Positions 1 through 3,668 of a stretch of DNA of 5,427 bases are shown here, piece by piece (position 1 is the stretch's first letter; every line of letters starts with the position of its first letter). The position numbers and the translations under genes are program-made. The stretch is from Burkholderiaceae bacterium (GTDB lineage Bacteria; Pseudomonadota; Gammaproteobacteria; Burkholderiales; Burkholderiaceae_F), in NCBI GenBank assembly GCA_013696665.1, contig JACCYC010000361.1, forward strand, positions 1-5,427, written 5' to 3'. The notes beneath the pieces were generated by a model. That model was not told where the DNA came from. It worked only from the letters and a program-made list of their open reading frames with translations, and did not search any database.

Positions 1-16
1 TATTATTCGTCGCCCT

Positions 17-93
17 CGGGGTGTAGCGCAGCCTGGTAGCGCGCCTGCTTTGGGAGCAGGATGTCGGGAGTTCGAATCCCCCCACCCCGACCA
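17..93 (+). tRNA. tRNA-Pro (anticodon TGG)
   Basis: This 77-nt cloverleaf decodes proline CCN codons. The acceptor stem CGGGGTG (17-23) pairs with CACCCCG (83-89), followed by discriminator A90 and an encoded CCA (91-93). The anticodon stem CCTGC/GCAGG encloses the loop TTTGGGA, which puts TGG at 51-53. The T-loop TTCGAAT is intact. It is the first of three co-oriented tRNA genes. The promoter must lie left of the window, since only 16 bases precede the gene. Confidence 0.97.
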
Positions 94-128
94 GCGATTT
101 TGCTCGCAGTAGTCTGCCGGCACAGGAT

Positions 129-205
129 CTGCCCGTAGCTCAGCTGGATAGAGCACCAGCCTTCTAAGCTGGGGGCCACAGGTTCGAGTCCTGTCGGGCA
201 GGCCA
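129..205 (+). tRNA. tRNA-Arg (anticodon TCT)
   Basis: This 77-nt tRNA reads AGA/AGG arginine codons. The acceptor strand CTGCCCG (129-135) pairs with CGGGCAG (195-201), followed by discriminator G202 and an encoded CCA (203-205). The anticodon stem CCAGC/GCTGG carries the loop CTTCTAA with anticodon TCT. The T-arm is ACAGG-TTCGAGT-CCTGT. It lies 35 bp after tRNA-Pro with no terminator-like hairpin between them, so the two are probably processed from one precursor. Confidence 0.97.
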
Positions 206-214
206 AAGTTTTAT

Positions 215-290
215 GGTGGCTGTAGCTCAACGGTAGAGTCCAGGCTTGTGAAGCCTGTTGTTGCGGGTTCGAATCCCGTCAGCCACCCCA
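215..290 (+). tRNA. tRNA-His (anticodon GTG)
   Basis: This 76-nt histidine tRNA includes the extra 5' G (G-1, position 215) typical of tRNA-His, facing discriminator C287. The acceptor GTGGCTG (216-222) pairs with CAGCCAC (280-286), and CCA is encoded at 288-290. The anticodon stem CAGGC/GCCTG carries the loop TTGTGAA with anticodon GTG. It begins 9 bp after tRNA-Arg, consistent with a Pro-Arg-His transcript. The next 23 bp (291-313) hold no clear terminator before the convergent coding sequence. Confidence 0.97.
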
Positions 291-313
291 ACCCCTCAAT
301 GGCTCACGCGTTG

Positions 314-574
314 CTATCGCGGCGGGTCTTTGATCGGCGGCTCATGCCCGGGATCTTCAACCGGGGGTTCGTCAGGCGATGGGTCGTCGACAGGCCTGGG
401 CTTGGGCTCGTTAGCGGGCGGCGTTTCGGCGGGTGGGATTTCCGGCTCCTCGACCGGTGCGTCTTCGTCGGGATCGTCCTCCGGTGGGTCCTTGACCGGC
501 GGATCGCCCCTGGGTGTATCGATACGGGGTGGCACCACCGGCAGATCCGGCCCGACGGGAACAGGCAGTACCAA
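314..574 (-). CDS. Small acidic proline-rich protein, function unknown
   Basis: An 86-residue protein, very rich in Pro, Asp and Glu, with repeated DPP/EPP/PPV units along almost its whole length. No signal peptide, membrane segment or enzymatic motif is visible, and it is predicted to be disordered. The start is a TTG at 574-572. It is supported by a GAGG Shine-Dalgarno 7 nt upstream (585-582) and by an in-frame TAG at 580-578 that excludes any longer form. It starts 21 bp after the rpoN stop on the same strand and is probably co-transcribed with it. Small Pro/Asp-rich proteins of this kind are annotated as hypothetical in Burkholderiaceae (recollection of the general type, not a database match). 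The opposite strand reads as a Gly/Ser repeat, but that frame starts inside tRNA-His. The function is unknown; the case for coding rests on the ribosome-binding site and gene spacing. Confidence 0.6.
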   Translation of the reverse strand: MVLPVPVGPDLPVVPPRIDTPRGDPPVKDPPEDDPDEDAPVEEPEIPPAETPPANEPKPRPVDDPSPDEPPVEDPGHEPPIKDPPR

Positions 575-581
575 GGACTAA

Positions 582-585
582 CCTC
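582..585 (-). promoter_or_regulatory. Shine-Dalgarno GAGG for the TTG-started proline-rich gene
   Basis: GAGG on the minus strand lies 7 nt before TTG 574-572, an optimal spacing. It decides the start, because no ATG or GTG in frame lies between the upstream TAG (580-578) and the TTG. Confidence 0.55.
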
Positions 586-595
586 GCAAATCCAG

Positions 596-2053
596 TTAAC
601 CGTTGGCCCGTCGGCGACGCATTTCGTAAGCCGGCACTCGCATCATCTGGCGATACTTGGTCACCGTTCGTCGCGCGACTTGCAATCCTTGACGCGCGAG
701 CAGCCGCGCGATGTGTGCGTCGGACAACGGTTCCTGAGGACTTTCTTCCTGGATCATGTCCTTGATGGCGCCGCGAATTGCGGTAGCCGAGCAAGTCCCA
801 CCACTTGTTGTTGCCAACGCACGTGAGAAAAAATACTTGAGCTCGAATACACCCAACTGCGTCGCCATGTACTTGTTGTTAGTAACACGAGACACAGTCG
901 ACTCGTGCAGACCGAGTTCGTCGGCGATCTCGCGTAGCCCAAGCGGCTTCATCGCCAACTCACCGAAATCGAGGAAGTGGCGCTGCCGCTGCACAATGGC
1001 ATGCGCCACGCGCAGGATCGTTGCGAACCGTTGCTCGACGTTGCGTACGGTCCACCGTGCTTCCTGCAGTTGCGCCGCCAGATCAGAATGCCGCGCGTCG
1101 CGGTGACTCTGGAATAAGTCCGCATACATTCGGTTCAACCGCACTTTCGGTACGACTGCCGGGTTTAGCACCACGGTCCACTCCCCGCGCACCTTGCGAA
1201 CAACCACATCAGGAGTAACAAAACGTGTATTGGCCGCGCCAAACCTCCAACCTGGACGCGGTTGAAGGCGGCGAATGCATTCTGCGGCCTGCGAGACGGT
1301 GTGTTCAGGCAGGCCAAGAGATCGCGCAAGCCCCGTCAGATCGCGCATCGCAAGCCGATCGAGATGCTCAACGACAATTTCCTGAGCGAGCCGATGAATA
1401 GAAGCCTTCTCAGGATCGTTGTCATCGCGTAGCTGAAGGAGCAGGCACTCGCGGAGATCACGAGCCCCAACACCAGCAGGCTCGAGCGACTGCACAAGCT
1501 TCAGTGCGATCGCCATCTCGTCATCGTCGGGAGTTGGGGTGAGCCCCGAAAGATCCTTCAACTCCTCCAACGTCATACGCAAGAAGCCATCGTCGTCGAG
1601 ACCGTCGATGATCGTGGCCATCAGCGTTCGGTCGCGGGCTGACGAGGTCAGCCACTTTGACTGCGCCAGCAGGTGATCACGGAGGGACTGGGCGGCTGGC
1701 GTGACGTCGGAAAAATCGAAGTCACTGTCCGAGCCATTGTTGCGGCGTGTTGCACCGTACTGCGACCAACTCTCGCCTTCCCAGGAATTGTCTGAGGGCG
1801 CCTCTGCCGAACCTTCGGCGCTCGCGGGGGCGGGGGGTGTGTCGTTCACGGGTGTCGCGGTGTTATCACCCTCGACTGTCGGAGTTCCGGACTCAGCTTC
1901 ATCGGGCTCCAGAAAGGGATTGTTACCCATCGCCTGGTTCACCTCTTGCGCGAAATCAAGCGACGACAACTGGAGCAGTCGAACCGCTTGCTGCAAGCGA
2001 GGCGTCAGTGTTTGGTGCTGGCGCTGCTCGTGGCGAATAACCGGTGCGTTCAT
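596..2053 (-). CDS. rpoN: RNA polymerase sigma-54 factor RpoN (probably a second copy)
   Basis: A 485-aa sigma-54 factor. It directs core RNA polymerase to -24/-12 promoters, where open-complex formation requires an AAA+ enhancer-binding activator. Region I, the Gln/Leu-rich activator-responsive part, covers residues 13-49 (QTLTPRLQQAVRLLQLSSLD). An acidic, low-complexity region II runs from about 50 to 115. The core-binding part spans about 118-280 and includes QPRPGW at 264-269. A helix-turn-helix around 370-391 contains LREIADELGLHESTVSRV. The -24-recognising RpoN box ARRTVTKYR is at 460-468. The length is normal for the family. The start is fixed: an in-frame TAA lies at 2059-2057, and the next Met (residue 42) would remove most of region I. 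The AAGGG next to the ATG is too close to be a standard Shine-Dalgarno. The usual neighbours of the main rpoN (lptB, hpf/raiA, ptsN) are missing, so this is inferred to be a paralogue linked to polysaccharide genes. Confidence 0.97.
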   Translation of the reverse strand: MNAPVIRHEQRQHQTLTPRLQQAVRLLQLSSLDFAQEVNQAMGNNPFLEPDEAESGTPTVEGDNTATPVNDTPPAPASAEGSAEAPSDNSWEGESWSQYGATRRNNGSDSDFDFSDVTPAAQSLRDHLLAQSKWLTSSARDRTLMATIIDGLDDDGFLRMTLEELKDLSGLTPTPDDDEMAIALKLVQSLEPAGVGARDLRECLLLQLRDDNDPEKASIHRLAQEIVVEHLDRLAMRDLTGLARSLGLPEHTVSQAAECIRRLQPRPGWRFGAANTRFVTPDVVVRKVRGEWTVVLNPAVVPKVRLNRMYADLFQSHRDARHSDLAAQLQEARWTVRNVEQRFATILRVAHAIVQRQRHFLDFGELAMKPLGLREIADELGLHESTVSRVTNNKYMATQLGVFELKYFFSRALATTSGGTCSATAIRGAIKDMIQEESPQEPLSDAHIARLLARQGLQVARRTVTKYRQMMRVPAYEMRRRRANG

Positions 2054-2065
2054 CCCTTACTGAAC

Positions 2066-2083
2066 AAAGCAAGTCGCGTGCCG
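2066..2083 (-). promoter_or_regulatory. Putative sigma-54 (-24/-12) promoter directly before rpoN
   Basis: The minus strand reads CGGCAC-GCGAC-TTGCTTT. This matches the consensus TGGCAC-N5-TTGCW at every position except the first T. The GG is at 2082-2081 and the GC at 2070-2069, giving the required 10-nt gap. With the C of GC as -12, transcription would start near 2057, only about 4 nt before the rpoN ATG. It may therefore drive a nearly leaderless rpoN mRNA, or act as an autoregulatory block when sigma-54 polymerase binds. It is in the 76-bp galU-rpoN gap, so rpoN may also be read from upstream. Confidence 0.6.
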
Positions 2084-2129
2084 CACTATTTCACAGTTGG
2101 ACAGCTTCATCCGGACACAGAACGGTTTA

Positions 2130-3152
2130 TTAACCTTGTACTGATTCCGTCGACGTCACACTGACCACACCCGAACGCGAGACCACCTGTAGGTGACGAG
2201 CCGCCGGCGGTTTGGCAGCGGCCGATAACGAATCAGACGATGCTTTCTGCGTTGCGCGGTGTAAGACTGCAAGGAACCCGGCACGCAGTTGCTGATCCTT
2301 CAGCGCGTATGCCACCGTGGCTTCCAGAAACCCCAGCTTGCTGCCGCAGTCATACCGACGACCACTGTATCGGCAGGCGAACACAGGTTCGGTTTGCGGC
2401 AGCATTGCGATCCCATCGGTCAACTGGACTTCGTTACCCGCGCCCGGCGCGAGCGCTCCAAGGCAGTCAATAATGTGCGGCGAGAACACGTAGCGTCCAA
2501 CGACCGCCATCGTCGAGGGGGCATTCTCCGGCCTCGGTTTCTCGATGATTCCACTCAGTCGGAGTGAACCGTCGGCCGACGGTTTCACAATCTCGTACTT
2601 GGGAGTTTCTTCGCGCGCGACATTCTGCACAGCGATCTGCGAGTGACCGGCAACGCCAAACGCGTCAATCAATTGCTTCAGAGCGCCCGGCGTCGCGTCA
2701 ATCAGGTCGTCGGGCAACACAACGGCGAAGGGCTCGTCACCGACAAGGTGGCGCGCTGACCACACCGCGTGACCGAGACCGAGTGGCGCGCTTTGCCTCG
2801 CATAGCTGAACCGGACGTGACTCGGTACAAGGCGACGCAGCTCCGACAATGGGCCGTACTTTCCATTCCGCTCGAGCTCATGTTCGAGCTCGAGGGCACG
2901 ATCAAAGTGGTCTTCAATCGCGCGCTTGCTGCGATGAGTAACGAAAATTATCTCTTCAATCCCGGCATCAACCGCCTCATCAACCGCGTACTGAATTAGC
3001 GGGCGATCGACAATTGGCAACATTTCTTTCGGCACGGCTTTAGTTGCGGGCAAGAAACGCGTACCCAAACCCGCTACTGGGAAAATCGCCCGACGCACTT
3101 GCGGTGCCATGGGCCGCATTCCGCCGGTTCGAAACTGTGCAAGCGCCTTCAT
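2130..3152 (-). CDS. galU: UTP-glucose-1-phosphate uridylyltransferase (GalU family)
   Basis: A 340-aa cytoplasmic nucleotidyltransferase that makes UDP-glucose from UTP and glucose-1-phosphate, supplying glycosyltransferases and UDP-sugar enzymes. The nucleotide-binding motif GLGTRFLPATK is at 28-38, PKEMLPI at 41-47, LPDD at 146-149, PKYEIV at 184-189, EKP at 204-206, GNEVQLTD at 239-246 and DCGSKLGFLEA at 268-278. Family members are usually about 290-300 aa. This one has about 20 extra residues at the N-terminus and a poorly conserved tail of about 40 residues rich in Ala and Ser. The chosen ATG has an AGGG Shine-Dalgarno 5 nt upstream (3161-3158). Met12 and Met15 are alternative starts, with weaker support. 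The start overlaps the stop of the upstream 101-aa gene (ATGA), and rpoN follows 76 bp later. It is probably a polysaccharide-dedicated copy; that role is inferred from context. Confidence 0.95.
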   Translation of the reverse strand: MKALAQFRTGGMRPMAPQVRRAIFPVAGLGTRFLPATKAVPKEMLPIVDRPLIQYAVDEAVDAGIEEIIFVTHRSKRAIEDHFDRALELEHELERNGKYGPLSELRRLVPSHVRFSYARQSAPLGLGHAVWSARHLVGDEPFAVVLPDDLIDATPGALKQLIDAFGVAGHSQIAVQNVAREETPKYEIVKPSADGSLRLSGIIEKPRPENAPSTMAVVGRYVFSPHIIDCLGALAPGAGNEVQLTDGIAMLPQTEPVFACRYSGRRYDCGSKLGFLEATVAYALKDQQLRAGFLAVLHRATQKASSDSLSAAAKPPAARHLQVVSRSGVVSVTSTESVQG

Positions 3153-3454
3153 TTTTTCCCTGCGCGAGATGGTTTGACTGTCTGATCAATCACGGTTGGA
3201 GCGTGGTTTCGGCAATCCGTATCCACCTGACCACTTTGAAGGTCAGCGTGTGCCTGCTTGATCACGTCCCGGGGTGGGCTGGAATGCTGATCAGCAGATT
3301 CGTCACGCTCATTCGGCTGCCGCATCGGTTGATCTGGGCGGGCGGGATGTTCGTCAGTTAGCAGCGAACGACGAGTGCCCGATGACTCCGCCGCGGGGGG
3401 TGACTTTTTACCGGGCCTTGGCGGCCAGCGCAGACGATCGCCTTGCAGTGGCAT
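3149..3454 (-). CDS. Hypothetical 101-aa Arg/Pro-rich protein, translationally coupled to galU
   Basis: I do not recognise this protein. It is 101 aa, strongly hydrophilic and rich in Pro, Arg, Ser, Asp and Gln, with basic ends (RWPPRPGKK near residues 9-17, a KPSRAGKK tail). No transmembrane segment, signal peptide or catalytic motif is visible, and it is probably disordered. Three sequence facts support a real gene. A GAGG Shine-Dalgarno (3463-3460) lies 5 nt before the ATG. A sigma-54-type promoter would start transcription about 23 nt upstream of the ATG. Its TGA overlaps the galU ATG as ATGA, the usual arrangement for translational coupling. It could be a small regulator or assembly protein of the polysaccharide locus, or merely a coupling leader peptide. 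Neither is demonstrated. Confidence 0.55.
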   Translation of the reverse strand: MPLQGDRLRWPPRPGKKSPPAAESSGTRRSLLTDEHPARPDQPMRQPNERDESADQHSSPPRDVIKQAHADLQSGQVDTDCRNHAPTVIDQTVKPSRAGKK

Positions 3455-3459
3455 GCATT

Positions 3460-3463
3460 CCTC
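3460..3463 (-). promoter_or_regulatory. Shine-Dalgarno GAGG for the 101-aa gene
   Basis: GAGG on the minus strand lies 5 nt before the ATG at 3454-3452. A second, out-of-frame ATG at 3458-3456 is only 1 nt from the GAGG and too close to be used. Confidence 0.55.
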
Positions 3464-3484
3464 ACTCTTAAAGGGTTAAAAGTG
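3463..3484. repeat. Inverted repeat over the predicted start site of the minus-strand operon
   Basis: CACTCTTAA (3463-3471) and TTAAAAGTG (3476-3484) are inverted copies around a 4-base centre, AGGG, matching at 8 of 9 positions. The dyad spans roughly -7 to +15 relative to the predicted sigma-54 start near 3477 and ends at the GAGG ribosome-binding site. A transcript starting there would lack most of one arm, so a DNA operator is more likely than an RNA hairpin. No T-tract follows on either strand, which argues against an intrinsic terminator. Confidence 0.5.
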
Positions 3485-3485
3485 G

Positions 3486-3503
3486 AAAGCACTTTGCGTG
3501 CCG
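3486..3503 (-). promoter_or_regulatory. Putative sigma-54 promoter for the 101aa-galU(-rpoN) series
   Basis: The minus strand reads CGGCAC-GCAAA-GTGCTTT. The GG is at 3502-3501 and the GC at 3490-3489, 10 nt apart, as in consensus TGGCAC-N5-TTGCW with two mismatches (first T to C; TTGC to GTGC). The predicted start near 3477 leaves a leader of about 23 nt containing the GAGG ribosome-binding site. The first 8 bases and the final GCTTT are identical to the site before rpoN. Confidence 0.6.
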
Positions 3504-3559
3504 GACGGCCACGTCAGCAGCTTCTCTATTTGTGAACCGAAGCGCCGGATATTGCTGTG

Positions 3560-3576
3560 CGGTACGGTGTTTGCTT
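3560..3576 (+). promoter_or_regulatory. Putative sigma-54 promoter for the glycosyltransferase gene
   Basis: The plus strand reads CGGTAC-GGTGT-TTGCTT, with GG at 3561-3562 and GC at 3573-3574. It fits TGGYRY-RR-N3-TTGCW except for the first base. The start would fall near 3586, giving a leader of about 83 nt before the ATG at 3669. With the preceding GTG it closely resembles the site before rpoN: both read GTGCGGYACG and both end in TTGCTT. Confidence 0.65.
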
Positions 3577-3668
3577 GAGTGCCCGTGCGCGTATTAAGAC
3601 AGCGCCGGCTTGACAAGAGAAGCCACTTGAGAGCTAAGAACGCAAGAAAAACGAAAGAAGCGAACTTC

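Larger units (their letters stand above)
3455..3668. promoter_or_regulatory. Divergent control region between the galU-rpoN series and the polysaccharide gene
   Basis: A 214-bp non-coding stretch between two divergent starts. It holds two outward-facing sigma-54 promoter matches whose -24 elements lie about 58 bp apart (3503 and 3560), and an inverted repeat at 3463-3484. It also holds weaker repeats: AGCGCCGG occurs twice, exactly 60 bp apart (3541, 3601), and GCTTCTCT at 3520-3527 has its inverse at 3616-3623. A small hairpin, GGCTT/AAGCC, lies at 3607-3624 in the plus-strand leader. A shared enhancer-binding activator could serve both directions; no specific activator site could be recognised. 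Confidence 0.6.

Noticed and set aside
3..230. Minus-strand 75-aa frame containing GGGIRTPDILLPKQARYQAAL
   Set aside because: It is antisense to the tRNA-Pro and tRNA-Arg genes. This is a well-known spurious protein family produced by translating the wrong strand of tRNA genes.
215..313. tRNA-His 3' end as an integration site for a mobile element
   Set aside because: No integrase gene and no repeated copy of the tRNA 3' end is visible elsewhere in the window.
258..581. Plus-strand 107-aa Gly/Ser repeat protein
   Set aside because: Its start lies inside tRNA-His and its repeat is only the complement of the Pro/Asp codons of the minus-strand gene, which has a ribosome-binding site and operon position in its favour.
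248..826. Plus-strand 192-aa frame
   Set aside because: It starts within tRNA-His and overlaps the end of rpoN in antisense, with no recognisable domain or ribosome-binding site.
2084..2129. Sigma-70 promoter between galU and rpoN
   Set aside because: No convincing -35/-10 pair could be found on the minus strand; only weak AT-rich matches are present.
2124..2135. GGTT-AATA-AACC hairpin at the galU stop as a terminator
   Set aside because: The stem is only 4 bp and no T-tract follows, so it cannot be called an intrinsic terminator.
3044..3471. Plus-strand frames 3044-3361 and 3274-3471
   Set aside because: They are antisense to galU and the 101-aa gene, lack ribosome-binding sites and show no protein-family features.
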